Position numbers and translations under genes: made by a program | In this document: one piece after another, positions 8,699 to 17,761 of the stretch | Position numbering within the stretch: the stretch's first letter is position 1 | How the letters are laid out: each line of letters opens with the position of its first letter | From: an uncultured Bacteroidota bacterium | Lineage (GTDB): Bacteria; Bacteroidota; Bacteroidia; Flavobacteriales; Flavobacteriaceae | Direction of reading: 5' to 3' | Assembly (NCBI GenBank): GCA_902602415.1 | Contig: CACKQW010000008.1 | Coordinates: forward strand, 1-64,000 | Length of the DNA: 64,000 nt | The notes under the pieces: generated by a model | Told to the model about the DNA's origin: nothing | The model's database searches: none | What the model saw: only the letters and a program-made list of their open reading frames with translations

Positions 8699-9421
8699 TT
8701 ATTTTAGCTCCGTAATACTATTAATCAACGGGAATCGCGATGCGATAAAACCCTCAGCAGCTTCCACTCCTACTAACCTTCCTAAATCTCTTGCTCTGTA
8801 TGTGATACTGTCTAAAAAATTTTTTGTAGAAATCGGTGTGTTATCATTTGATTCCTTAGGGTTGAAAAATTGTGATTTATAACAATTAATAAGAATTAAT
8901 TTTTTATTAAGATAATCTGAAATATTAACTAAAAAATCAGGTTCTAAATTTTTCCACTGAATGTAATGATACACATTCATAGGCCTCCAAACATCTTGAA
9001 GATTCCCTTCAAGACTAGTCTTAATTTTTTTTAAACCACTTAAAAAACAGGCATCTATCACAAGTTTTGCAGCTTTTTGATGATCTATATGTCTATCATC
9101 TGGGGCATTACATATAATTATTTCAGGTCTATATCTTCTGATTTTTGAAATCAGCTGAATTTGATTATCTCTATTATTTTCAAAAAAACAATCATCTAAA
9201 AATAAATTATCTCTGAATACTGCGCCCATCTCATTTTTAGATAATTCCGCCTCGTTTTTTCTGATTTCTTTATTGCCTCTTGTTCCAAGTTCACCTTGAG
9301 TAAGATCCAAAAGACCAACTTTCTTACCCATTTCAATCTCTTTTATTAATGTACCACCACAGCCTAATTCAATATCATCAGGATGTGCGCCAATTGCTAA
9401 AATATCTACCTTTTCACTCAT
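8699..9421 (-). CDS. bshB1: Bacillithiol biosynthesis deacetylase BshB1
   Basis: 240 residues, the size and sequence pattern of BshB1 in the PIG-L/LmbE family. The zinc site is AHPDD at 12-16 (His13, Asp16) and RHIDHQ at 110-115 (His114). The early GCGGTLIKEIEMGKKVGLLDLTQGELGTRG pattern is BshB1-typical. It removes the acetyl group from GlcNAc-malate to give glucosaminyl-malate in bacillithiol synthesis. Its ATG overlaps the end of the upstream metB-like gene by 4 bp, which couples low-molecular-weight thiol synthesis with cysteine/methionine metabolism. bshA and bshC are not in the window. Confidence 0.92.
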   Translation of the reverse strand: MSEKVDILAIGAHPDDIELGCGGTLIKEIEMGKKVGLLDLTQGELGTRGNKEIRKNEAELSKNEMGAVFRDNLFLDDCFFENNRDNQIQLISKIRRYRPEIIICNAPDDRHIDHQKAAKLVIDACFLSGLKKIKTSLEGNLQDVWRPMNVYHYIQWKNLEPDFLVNISDYLNKKLILINCYKSQFFNPKESNDNTPISTKNFLDSITYRARDLGRLVGVEAAEGFIASRFPLINSITELK

Positions 9422-10578
9422 TTTTTACATTTATGAATCGCTAAATTTATATCTTCAATTAAATCTTCAGGGTCTTCAATACCAACAGAAAACCTTATCA
9501 AGTTATCAACTATTCCTTGCTCAATTCTTTCCTTCTTAGAAAGTAATTGATGAGAAGTTTCAGCAGGAGATAACATGGTACTCTCTACTCCCGCAAAACT
9601 CATCGAAGGATTGATTAGTTCCAAGGAGGTTAAAAACTCTTTAGGACTTATATTTTTTTTAAGTTCAAATGAAATCACAGCTCCAAAACCATCCATCTGT
9701 TTACAGGCAATTGCATAGAATTCATTATTCTCAATCCCAGGAAAATGAACTTTTTCAATGCTAGAACTATCATTAAGAAATGAGCTTAATATTTTTGCAT
9801 TTTTTTGCTGCTCATAAAATCTAACTGTTAAAGTTTTCATACTTCTTTCAAGTAACCATGCAGTGTAATCACTTAGACTACCGCCAAACTTTTTTGAAAA
9901 ACTCCATATTTTATCAATTTTTTCCTTTGACGATGCAACTGCTCCTGCACAAATATCACTGTGTCCACCAAAATATTTAGTGGCACTGTGAATTACAATA
10001 TCAATTCCAAGTTTGTGAGGCTTTTGAATAATAGGAGTTGCAAAAGTATTATCGATGTAGGAAACTAAGCTGTGAGATTTAGATAAGTTCGCGATGTCAG
10101 AAATATCTACTATTTTCAAAAGAGGATTGGATGGTGTTTCAATGTAAATTGCTTTAGTGTTTTTTCTTATTTCCCTCTCAAAATCAGAAACTAACAAACC
10201 TTTGGTAAAAGAATATTCAATACCAAAGTTATTGAAATATTTTTCTATCAAACTTCTGGTACCTCCATATATATCATTCTGAACAACTATGTGATCTCCA
10301 GATGATAAGAATGCCATTAATGAAGAAGAAATAGCAGCCATTCCAGAACCAAGAATTAAAGCTTCCTCTGTTTCTTCTAATGAAGCAATTTTTTTTGATA
10401 AATACTCTTGATTAGGAGTTGAACTATATCTAGGGTATCTGTCTTTATCTTTATCAATATATTCATATGATGTTCCCATATATATTGGGGAAATGGAACC
10501 ACCAAATTGTTCATCAATAATTCTACCTACATGAGTACAAGTAGTACTCATGCCTTTATATTTTTTTTTCAGAGGCAT
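9418..10578 (-). CDS. metB: Cys/Met-metabolism PLP enzyme, probable cystathionine gamma-synthase
   Basis: 386 residues, the family length. The PLP-binding Lys201 lies in IHSATKYFGGHSD. Also present are LGSGMAAISSSLMAFLSSGD, NDIYGGTRSL, YIETPSNPL and the C-terminal SFAGVESTMLSPAETSH, which is replaced by a different loop in gamma-lyases. The likely reaction is joining an activated homoserine with cysteine to cystathionine, but cystathionine gamma-lyase or beta-lyase activity cannot be separated by eye. A downstream ATG (codon 10, MSTTCTHVG) is an alternative start. The gene begins 8 bp after ccsBA and overlaps bshB1. Confidence 0.82.
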   Translation of the reverse strand: MPLKKKYKGMSTTCTHVGRIIDEQFGGSISPIYMGTSYEYIDKDKDRYPRYSSTPNQEYLSKKIASLEETEEALILGSGMAAISSSLMAFLSSGDHIVVQNDIYGGTRSLIEKYFNNFGIEYSFTKGLLVSDFEREIRKNTKAIYIETPSNPLLKIVDISDIANLSKSHSLVSYIDNTFATPIIQKPHKLGIDIVIHSATKYFGGHSDICAGAVASSKEKIDKIWSFSKKFGGSLSDYTAWLLERSMKTLTVRFYEQQKNAKILSSFLNDSSSIEKVHFPGIENNEFYAIACKQMDGFGAVISFELKKNISPKEFLTSLELINPSMSFAGVESTMLSPAETSHQLLSKKERIEQGIVDNLIRFSVGIEDPEDLIEDINLAIHKCKK

Positions 10579-10586
10579 TCCGAAAT

Positions 10587-13500
10587 TTAAGCAATATTTT
10601 TCAAATACTTTTTATACTTGGGATAAGCAATTAGACTAAGTATAAAAATAATTAGGAGGGTAATAGAAATAAATACAATACTTATTTCTTGATCATCCTT
10701 TGCATAAGAGTGCAAACCAGCCAGGTAAAAATTTACTCCAAAATATGTCATGATTATAGATGCAAAAGACAATATAGATGCAACATTGAAGGTAAAGTTA
10801 CTTTTCAAACCAGGAATTATTCTCATGTGGATAACAAATGCATAAACCATAATACTTATCAGTGCCCAAGTCTCCTTTGGATCCCAGCCCCAATACCTTC
10901 CCCAACTTTCATTAGCCCACATCCCACCTAGAAAATTTCCAATTGTTAACATAACTAGTCCTACAGTCATAGACATCTCATTGATAAGTGAAAGCTCTTT
11001 GATATTTAAATCAATGACTTTGAAATTATTTTTGTTAATCAAAATCATTAAAATGAGAGAGACAAAACCTAATATCATGCTTATTGTAAATGGCCCATAA
11101 CTCCCAACAATAACCGCTACGTGTATCATTAGCCAATAACTATCCAATACAGGAACCAAATTGGCAATAGATGGATCCATCCAACTCCAATGAGCTATCA
11201 TGAGAATCATTGAAGTAACAAAAGTTGTTGATGCTAAAGTTAATTCACTTTTTCTTCCAAAATAAAGTCCAAATAACATAGTTGCCCAAGCAACATAAAT
11301 CATAGATTCGTATCCATCGCTCCAAGGAGCATGACCAGAAATATACCATCTTGAAATTAAACCAATCAAGTGAATCACAAAAAGAATGTATATGGCAGAA
11401 ATTGAAATTTTAATTAAGGTGTCTATTATTTTTTTTCTGTAAAAAATTTGAATAATTAGAAAAATAAACAAAAAGAAACTTGCATATAAATACCAACTAA
11501 ATAAAGATTTAAAAATATCATATTTGTTATAAAGTATTTCAGCATTTATTTTATTATCAGTAAGCATTACATCAGCACCATATTTTGACTGGGTATTTTT
11601 TATCGCTTTTAAAATTTCATCTGCATCAGTATAATCATTAGATTTTTTACCCTGATTTAAGAAATATAGATAAGTTTTAAATCCTGTATTGATAAAGTTT
11701 GAATAGAGAGAATCTGTGTTAATTTCTTTGAAAAATCTATTTTCACTTGGGGAAATCCACTCATTATTTTCATCATTTGGAACAGGGAAGATTTTTAGAT
11801 TAGATCCCTCAATTGAATTATATAATAGGTTAACCCTTTGATCAGTTTCTTTGAACTCTTTTTGAAATGCATTTGGAACAGCTGCTCTGTAAGACTCTTC
11901 AAGGTAAGGAGCTAGCTTATACTCTCCCCTTTCTGTGAAGAAATCAATAAGTGCAGCTCTTTTGATATTTTTGTCTAGTCCGATAATACTTCTTATTGAA
12001 TCTCCCTTTTTTGATTTTAGAAAAATTAAGGGAACATTATACCATAAAAGTGGACTTTCTTGCATGGATAAAAATACTTGATTAGCGTCAAATTCATTGT
12101 AGTGATCTTTTTTGCTCAGCTTTCTTAATAGCTCAGATGCATATGTATGTACAGGCATCATTCTACCTCCCAAATCTTGAATTACAATTTTTGCAAATTT
12201 ATCAGCCTGCTCTTTGTCAACAATATTATTTTTTAAAATGGAATCAATAGCTCCTAAATTTGTGTTTTCAGCACTGGTGTGCACGCCATAGGTTTGAGAA
12301 AATGAGCTAAAAGTGAAAAATAATAATGCTATTGATAAAATTTTAATCTTATTTTTTCGAGTTATATCTAATCTTTTTTTCAATGAGTCAAATCTTGTGA
12401 ATCTCGCAAAAAGTATTACCGTCAAACCAATATAAAGCAGTATATATCCAATATAGGTTAACAGAGTCCCCCAAAAGTCATGATTAACAGAAAGAATTGT
12501 TCCCTTTTCATCAGGATCAAAGGAAGCTTGAAAAAATCTATATCCCTTATAATTTAATATGTTGTTCATATAAATTCTGTAATCAAATGGGTTTTCATCA
12601 ATTACGGTTACCTCACTAGCAAAAGAAGAGTAGCTTTTTTCTGTCCCTGGGTACTTTTCAGCAATGAAATCATTTAATTTTATTGAAAATGGTAAATCAA
12701 ATACTTTGGAACCATACCTGATAGAAAACTCTTTTCCACCAATTTTAAAAGACTTGAAGGGATTATTTGTACCCTTTCCTCCAATCACTCGTATTTTTTT
12801 TGAATCATTAGTAGTTGAGATTAATAATTCAATTCCATCTTGATCGGACTTTAAAAGTTCAGATTTTTTTACCACATCAAATTTTCCCTTAATCACAGTT
12901 TTTGGAAATACTATTGATTGATCATTAATAATATATCTAGATCTTAAACTCAGGGGTTCTGTAGAACCAGCTTTCAAAAAACCTTGAGACATCGAGGCCA
13001 TGACTAAAAATTCAGCATCATAAGGTGAATTGATAAATAAGTTTAAGTTTTCATCATAAGTGATATTTACTGCACCTTCCACATAATTGTTCAATGTATA
13101 AAGGGTATTGTGAACATTTTCAACGGAGCCATCTTTTATAAAGTGGTTGTGCGGCATACCAGTTGCTGATTCCACAAGCTTTAAATAATATTCCCCATTT
13201 TCATCTTCAACTATATCTTCCTCTGCACCGCTAATAAAATCTGTCAGTTTGATCGTTATAGGTTCTCTGTTGTAATTTGTTGAGATATAAAAATCATTTT
13301 CCATCCTTGGTGAAAAGTCAACTTCTTTTTCAATTGGTAATCTCAAAAGTTGCCCATTCACGTCAACAGAATCTCCGTCTATGTTTATATTTACATATGT
13401 TTTTTCGGAAAGAAAAGCATTTTCAGTTGATCCTTCTCTAATACTCATTACACCCTCAAACCCAATATATCTGGTTATAAAAGCCCCAATTAGTATAAAG

Positions 13501-13766
13501 ATCCATGAAAAATGGAGTAAGAGCACTGGCCACTTCCTTTTATTTAATAAATTGTATTTGAAAATATTTCCAATAAAATTAATAACAAAAAACAGCATAA
13601 TTAACTCAAACCACCAAGCATTGTATACATAATTTCGAGTTAATGGTGTGGGTGAAGTTTCTTGGCCTGCATCAAGAAAGGTACCAACAGCCATTGCTAT
13701 AATAAACACGATAAACAGCAACCCGGTTAATCTGTTTGAAAAAACAATTTTTTTTATGAAATTCAT
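10587..13766 (-). CDS. ccsBA: Fused cytochrome c biogenesis protein CcsBA (ResB-CcsA)
   Basis: 1059 residues. The N-terminal half is ResB-like: membrane segments near 10-30, 50-70 and 80-100, then a large extracytoplasmic domain to about 430. A second periplasmic region (about 490-730) includes GGRMMPVHTYASELLRKL, a stretch conserved in Bacteroidetes proteins of this type. The C-terminal 330 residues are CcsA, with the Trp-rich haem-handling motif NESWGRYWGWDPKETW and several membrane helices. The system II fusion delivers haem to apocytochromes c outside the inner membrane. It is first of the ccsBA-metB-bshB1 run. A TAAATTTG box lies at 13790-13783 upstream. Confidence 0.93.
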   Translation of the reverse strand: MNFIKKIVFSNRLTGLLFIVFIIAMAVGTFLDAGQETSPTPLTRNYVYNAWWFELIMLFFVINFIGNIFKYNLLNKRKWPVLLLHFSWIFILIGAFITRYIGFEGVMSIREGSTENAFLSEKTYVNINIDGDSVDVNGQLLRLPIEKEVDFSPRMENDFYISTNYNREPITIKLTDFISGAEEDIVEDENGEYYLKLVESATGMPHNHFIKDGSVENVHNTLYTLNNYVEGAVNITYDENLNLFINSPYDAEFLVMASMSQGFLKAGSTEPLSLRSRYIINDQSIVFPKTVIKGKFDVVKKSELLKSDQDGIELLISTTNDSKKIRVIGGKGTNNPFKSFKIGGKEFSIRYGSKVFDLPFSIKLNDFIAEKYPGTEKSYSSFASEVTVIDENPFDYRIYMNNILNYKGYRFFQASFDPDEKGTILSVNHDFWGTLLTYIGYILLYIGLTVILFARFTRFDSLKKRLDITRKNKIKILSIALLFFTFSSFSQTYGVHTSAENTNLGAIDSILKNNIVDKEQADKFAKIVIQDLGGRMMPVHTYASELLRKLSKKDHYNEFDANQVFLSMQESPLLWYNVPLIFLKSKKGDSIRSIIGLDKNIKRAALIDFFTERGEYKLAPYLEESYRAAVPNAFQKEFKETDQRVNLLYNSIEGSNLKIFPVPNDENNEWISPSENRFFKEINTDSLYSNFINTGFKTYLYFLNQGKKSNDYTDADEILKAIKNTQSKYGADVMLTDNKINAEILYNKYDIFKSLFSWYLYASFFLFIFLIIQIFYRKKIIDTLIKISISAIYILFVIHLIGLISRWYISGHAPWSDGYESMIYVAWATMLFGLYFGRKSELTLASTTFVTSMILMIAHWSWMDPSIANLVPVLDSYWLMIHVAVIVGSYGPFTISMILGFVSLILMILINKNNFKVIDLNIKELSLINEMSMTVGLVMLTIGNFLGGMWANESWGRYWGWDPKETWALISIMVYAFVIHMRIIPGLKSNFTFNVASILSFASIIMTYFGVNFYLAGLHSYAKDDQEISIVFISITLLIIFILSLIAYPKYKKYLKNIA

Positions 13767-13782
13767 GAGAAATTTAGGATTA

Positions 13783-13790
13783 CAAATTTA
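13783..13790 (-). promoter_or_regulatory. -7 element upstream of ccsBA
   Basis: TAAATTTG on the minus strand matches TAnnTTTG and lies 17-24 bp before the ccsBA ATG. No TTG is found at the usual spacing, so only the -7 box is supported. Confidence 0.5.
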
Positions 13791-13859
13791 ATACCAAATT
13801 GAGATATATTAAACCTTATTTGACTAATAATTTTGAAAATTTTAGTAATTTTCTTTTTC

Positions 13860-14606
13860 ATGATTAATTTATCAATAATTGGGAGTGGTAATGTTGGAAA
13901 ACATTTTATAGCATTGGTGCAAAACTCTAAAGATTTAAATCTAATCCAATGGCTCTCTAGAAGTGAATCTTGCTATCAAAAAATTAAAACTACATCGGAT
14001 TTTAAAAATATTGAAAAAGCAGATGTCTATGTAATTTGTGTAAGTGATAGCTCAATACATGAAGTAAGCAAAACATTAAACCTTCACAATCAATTAATTG
14101 TTCATACTTCAGGAATAAATCACTTTAATATTTTATGTGATAATAATCGTCGCGGAGTCTTTTATCCTTTACAAACTTTTACAAAAGAAAATAAAACACG
14201 CGAATTAGAAATACCAATATGCATTGAATCTGAATATAATGAGGATATAAAGTTATTGATTGATTTATGTAAATACTTGAATTTAAAATACTATCAAGTT
14301 GATTATGAAAAAAGGAAAATCTTACATCTAGCAGCAGTTTTTAGTAATAATTTCTCAAATCATTTGTATTCCATAGCTTATAAAATTACTAAGAATAATA
14401 ATATTGATTTTGATATTTTGAAACCTCTAATACAAGAAACTGCGAATAAAATTTTACTTTTAGAACCTGCAAAAGCGCAAACAGGACCAGCTAGACGAGA
14501 TGATATGGTCACAATTAATAATCACTTAAAATTATTAAAGAATGATGATTATAGAAATATTTATAAAACTTTCACACAACTAATCAAAGATGAAAATAAA
14601 TTATAA
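13860..14606 (+). CDS. DUF2520 Rossmann-fold oxidoreductase-like protein
   Basis: The track starts at 13833, but the ATG at 13860 gives MINLSIIGSGNVGKHF, the expected beginning of the nucleotide-binding strand, so I use it (248 residues). The N-terminal half has the dinucleotide motif GSGNVG and the strand DVYVICVSDSSI. The C-terminal half carries the DUF2520 features GVFYPLQTF, HLAAVFSNNFSNHL and a conserved basic stretch (AQTGPARRDD). The fold is that of 6-phosphogluconate dehydrogenase relatives. Its substrate is unknown. It overlaps the kdsC-like gene by 17 bp, an arrangement common in Flavobacteriia. Confidence 0.85.
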   Translation: MINLSIIGSGNVGKHFIALVQNSKDLNLIQWLSRSESCYQKIKTTSDFKNIEKADVYVICVSDSSIHEVSKTLNLHNQLIVHTSGINHFNILCDNNRRGVFYPLQTFTKENKTRELEIPICIESEYNEDIKLLIDLCKYLNLKYYQVDYEKRKILHLAAVFSNNFSNHLYSIAYKITKNNNIDFDILKPLIQETANKILLLEPAKAQTGPARRDDMVTINNHLKLLKNDDYRNIYKTFTQLIKDENKL

Positions 14607-15093
14607 AGAAAAATTAAAAAAAATAAAAGCATTTGTTTTTGATGTTGATGGAGTACTAACAAATGGTGATTTATTGATAAGCGAATCTGGTGAACTATTA
14701 AGAACTATGAATGTTAAAGATGGTTTTGCAATGAAGTATGCAATTGACAATGAATACTTGATTACTATTATCTCGGGGGGTACAAATGAAGCTGTTAGAG
14801 AAAGATTAGTGAAATTAGGGATTAATCAAGTTTTTTTAGGTAGTGATAATAAAATTAAGGAGTTAGAAAAACTAGCTAAAGAAAATAATTTAAAAAAAGA
14901 AGAGATATTAGTAATGGGTGATGATATTCTCGATATTCCAATATTAAAAAATGCTGGAATATCTTGTTGTCCTCAAGATGCAGTTCAAGAGGTAAAAAAA
15001 ATATGTGACTATGTTTCTTTCAAAAAAGGAGGTTGTGGGGCGGTACGAGAGATTATTGAACAAGTAATGAAAATTCAGAAAAAATGGATTTAA
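14590..15093 (+). CDS. kdsC: KdsC-like HAD phosphatase (3-deoxy-D-manno-octulosonate 8-phosphate phosphatase)
   Basis: 167 residues, matching the cap-less C0-type HAD phosphatase KdsC. Motif I is FDVDGVLT with nucleophile Asp18 and acid/base Asp20. Motif II is IISGG, and motif III includes MGDDILDIPIL. The C-terminal KKGGCGAVREIIEQ matches the KdsC tail that reaches a neighbouring subunit. It would dephosphorylate Kdo-8-phosphate for lipopolysaccharide core synthesis. Related HAD phosphatases acting on other sugar phosphates are possible, since no kdsA or kdsB is near. Confidence 0.88.
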   Translation: MKINYKEKLKKIKAFVFDVDGVLTNGDLLISESGELLRTMNVKDGFAMKYAIDNEYLITIISGGTNEAVRERLVKLGINQVFLGSDNKIKELEKLAKENNLKKEEILVMGDDILDIPILKNAGISCCPQDAVQEVKKICDYVSFKKGGCGAVREIIEQVMKIQKKWI

Positions 15094-15185
15094 AAAAATC
15101 TAAATGGAAAAAAGAATTTTCTCTTCTATTGATTCTTAATTTTTTATATTTCCTGTTTTTTTGGTTCATCACTAACAATTACTGA
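15084..15185 (+). CDS. Possible 33-residue membrane peptide
   Basis: This ORF is too short for the track. It starts at an ATG that overlaps the kdsC stop by 10 bp and ends 2 bp before the TTG start of the symporter. The peptide has a basic N-terminus (MDLKKSKWKKEF), one strongly hydrophobic segment (LLLILNFLYFLFFWF) and a short polar tail, the layout of a single-pass membrane peptide. It also fills an otherwise unusual gap in a tight operon. I know no family for it. It could be a chance ORF. Confidence 0.4.
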   Translation: MDLKKSKWKKEFSLLLILNFLYFLFFWFITNNY

Positions 15186-15187
15186 AT

Positions 15188-16879
15188 TTGGTTGCGATTG
15201 ATTGGATAATATTGGTTCTTACACTACTGGTTATAATCGCCTATGGCACTTATAAATCTTTAGGCGCAAAAACATCTAATGAATATATAAAGGCAGGAAA
15301 TAGTGCCAAATGGTGGACTATTGGCCTTTCAGTGATGGCAACACAAGCAAGTGCCATAACTTTTTTATCCACACCGGGACAAGCATTTAATGATGGGATG
15401 GGGTTTGTGCAATTTTATTTTGGGTTACCCATAGCAGTAATTATTATATGTCTTGTTTTTATTCCAATTTACCACAAACTTAAAGTATACACTGCATATG
15501 AATTTTTGGAGAAGAGGTTTGATCAAAAAACAAGGACACTTACTGCATTACTTTTTTTAATTCAAAGAAGTTTATCTGCTGGGATTACAATTTTTGCTCC
15601 TGCAATAATACTTTCATCTGTTCTGGGATGGGATTTAATAATGGTAAATATTATAATCGGTAGTTTAGTGATTTTTTATACTGTTTCAGGTGGAACCAAG
15701 GCTGTAAATTATACTCAAAAGTATCAGATGATCATAATATTTTTTGGGTTATTTGCTATTTTATTTATAATATTCAAACTTCTTCCCGAGCAAATAAATT
15801 TTCAAAATGCATTGGAAATTGCATCAATTAGCGGAAAATTAGAAGTTTTAGATTTTTCCTTTGACTTAGAAAATAGATATACAGTTTGGAGTGGTATAAT
15901 TGGAGGTACATTTCTAATGCTCTCCTATTTTGGAACTGATCAAAGTCAGGTTCAAAGATATTTATCAGGAAAATCCCTCAGAGAAATGCAATTAGGAATG
16001 ATATTTAACGGGATATTAAAAGTGCCAATGCAATTTTTTATTTTATTCATTGGGGTAATGGTATTCATTTTTTATCAATTTAATCTATCACCCTTGAACT
16101 TTAATCCACAAGCAAACAAGGTTATTGTTGGGTCGTCATATGAAAATGAATACAAAAATTTAAAAAATAAATTAAATGAAATTCACTTTGAAAAAGTTAG
16201 TAAGATTAATGAAATTATTGAAGATAAAATTGAAAACAAAAAAATTGAAATTATCAAATTAGAAAAGGAGGAAATAAAAATTAGACAAAAAGCAAAATTA
16301 TTAATAGAAAAAGCAGGAGCTGAAAAATCAATAAAAGTAGAAACTAATGATAAAGATTATATTTTTATAAATTTTATTTTAAATCATCTTCCCAAGGGGT
16401 TGATTGGGCTTCTTATAGCTGTTATCCTTAGTGCAGCCATGTCATCAACATCAAGTGAAATAAATGCCTTAGCTACAACAACAACCATGGATCTCATCAA
16501 AAGGAACTACGCAAATATTGATGAAAAAAAAATAGTCTATTTGACTAAATTTTTTACATTATTGTGGGGAATTTGTGCAATTATTATTGCATGTGTTGCA
16601 TTCCTGGCTGATAACTTAATACAACTTGTAAACATTATCGGATCAATTTTTTACGGAAATGTACTCGGGATTTTTTTAATAGCTCTTTTTACTAAGAAAA
16701 TTCGATCTCTTTCAGTATTTACATCGGCAATAATCACTCAAATTGCAATAATTTATATTTGGTGGATAGATATCATTCCATTTCTTTGGCTAAATATTCT
16801 TGGTTGTTTTCTTGTAACTGCCCTGTCCGCTTTTATTGAACTTTTCTTGTCTATTTCAAATTTTTCCAGCTCTGAATAG
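15188..16879 (+). CDS. Sodium:solute symporter (SSS/SLC5 family)
   Basis: 563 residues with about 13 membrane segments. The N-terminus DWIILVLTLLVIIAYGTYKS and the SNEYIKAGNSAKWWTIGLSVMATQASAITFLSTPG region are typical of the family. The later AAMSSTSSEINALATTTTMDL supplies the conserved Ser/Thr residues near the sodium site. A charged, coiled-coil-like insertion (about 318-395: many Lys, Glu and Ile) sits between two membrane helices. The substrate is unknown (sugar, carboxylate or similar). The only fitting start is TTG at 15188, since the next ATG is about 50 codons in. The 3' end overlaps the convergent DUF2911 gene by 29 bp. Confidence 0.9.
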   Translation: MVAIDWIILVLTLLVIIAYGTYKSLGAKTSNEYIKAGNSAKWWTIGLSVMATQASAITFLSTPGQAFNDGMGFVQFYFGLPIAVIIICLVFIPIYHKLKVYTAYEFLEKRFDQKTRTLTALLFLIQRSLSAGITIFAPAIILSSVLGWDLIMVNIIIGSLVIFYTVSGGTKAVNYTQKYQMIIIFFGLFAILFIIFKLLPEQINFQNALEIASISGKLEVLDFSFDLENRYTVWSGIIGGTFLMLSYFGTDQSQVQRYLSGKSLREMQLGMIFNGILKVPMQFFILFIGVMVFIFYQFNLSPLNFNPQANKVIVGSSYENEYKNLKNKLNEIHFEKVSKINEIIEDKIENKKIEIIKLEKEEIKIRQKAKLLIEKAGAEKSIKVETNDKDYIFINFILNHLPKGLIGLLIAVILSAAMSSTSSEINALATTTTMDLIKRNYANIDEKKIVYLTKFFTLLWGICAIIIACVAFLADNLIQLVNIIGSIFYGNVLGIFLIALFTKKIRSLSVFTSAIITQIAIIYIWWIDIIPFLWLNILGCFLVTALSAFIELFLSISNFSSSE

Positions 16880-17705
16880 AAGCTTCGTTCATTTTAATAT
16901 AATTTTCATTTCCTGATTTTTTTGCCATTTTTAATGATTTTTTTGCAACTGAAATAGCTTTTTTAAATAATTTATTTTCTGCTAAAATCAAAGAATATTG
17001 CCTCAATTGCCAAAATCTTGGATTTTCATTAGAATTCATAGCTAATTCCATGTATTCTAATGCTTTTTTTGAATCAATTTTTTGATCATTCATGAATACT
17101 GCAGCCTTGTAATAATCTGAAAATGTCGGCTTATTATTTAAAACCTCAGAAATCTTCAACATAACATTTTTAGTAGTTGGTACATTAATCCGAACTGGAA
17201 CGTAGGTATTATCCCATAATATTGCCATAACTGCAGCATCATTACTTAAAAAATCAAAAGATATTTGCAGAGTCTCTGCTTTTATAGACTCGGGTAAATT
17301 ATATGAATCAACTCTAGTTTTTAAAACAACTTTGTTTTCATCCCAATTTCTTGGAACACCCCAAACATCAGTTTCAGCATAAAAAATGATATCCCAATAA
17401 TTTGTATTTGGAATTGTGTACAATGAATAAGTACCCGCTTTTAAGGTGGCTGAGTTAATTAATACATCGTCTGAAAAGGAGATTTTTGTACTTTCATCAG
17501 CCCCAGTTCTCCAAATTTTGTCATAGGGCACTAAAGAACCAAAGATGTTTCTATTTTTTACAGAAGGTCTGGAATACTCAACACTAATTTCTGTCAAACC
17601 AACCGTTTGAAATAATTTTGATTTTGGACTTGCAGCAGGGATTTCCAGCTGTGCCATTACGGTGCTGAATGACATAAATAGAACAAAAGTGAATATGCGT
17701 TTCAT
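16851..17705 (-). CDS. DUF2911-domain exported protein
   Basis: 284 residues. A clear signal peptide (MKRIFTFVLFMSFSTVMAQ) precedes the DUF2911 domain with its hallmark EVEYSRP-like segment (ISVEYSRPSVKNRNIFG), then YDKIWRTGADEST and AGTYSLYTIPN. The C-terminal 90 residues are helical, TPR-like repeats (ALEYMELAMNSNE, KAISVAKKSLKMAKKSG). It is probably periplasmic. The biochemical function of DUF2911 is not established. It is divergent from the photolyase island and convergent with the symporter. Confidence 0.87.
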   Translation of the reverse strand: MKRIFTFVLFMSFSTVMAQLEIPAASPKSKLFQTVGLTEISVEYSRPSVKNRNIFGSLVPYDKIWRTGADESTKISFSDDVLINSATLKAGTYSLYTIPNTNYWDIIFYAETDVWGVPRNWDENKVVLKTRVDSYNLPESIKAETLQISFDFLSNDAAVMAILWDNTYVPVRINVPTTKNVMLKISEVLNNKPTFSDYYKAAVFMNDQKIDSKKALEYMELAMNSNENPRFWQLRQYSLILAENKLFKKAISVAKKSLKMAKKSGNENYIKMNEASIQSWKNLK

Positions 17706-17721
17706 ATTTATAAAGTTTTAT

Positions 17722-17729
17722 TAGTTTTG
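17722..17729 (+). promoter_or_regulatory. Possible -7 element of the photolyase island
   Basis: TAGTTTTG fits TAnnTTTG and lies 24-31 bp before the aquaporin-like ATG, the first gene of the 11-gene run. No TTG is at the expected distance upstream. It sits beside the promoter of the divergent DUF2911 gene, so the two may compete. Confidence 0.45.
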
Positions 17730-17732
17730 TTT

Positions 17733-17761
17733 CAAATTTAATGAAATAATATCATGAACAA
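17733..17761 (-). promoter_or_regulatory. Promoter of the DUF2911 gene (TTG-N18-TAAATTTG)
   Basis: On the minus strand TTG (17761-17759) precedes TAAATTTG (17740-17733) by 18 bp, about 28 bp before the start at 17705. The TTG falls inside the first codons of the divergent aquaporin-like gene. Confidence 0.65.

Noticed and set aside
13833-13859. First nine codons of the DUF2520 ORF as given in the track
   Set aside because: The dinucleotide-binding strand begins at the second Met, so the upstream codons are a spurious extension.
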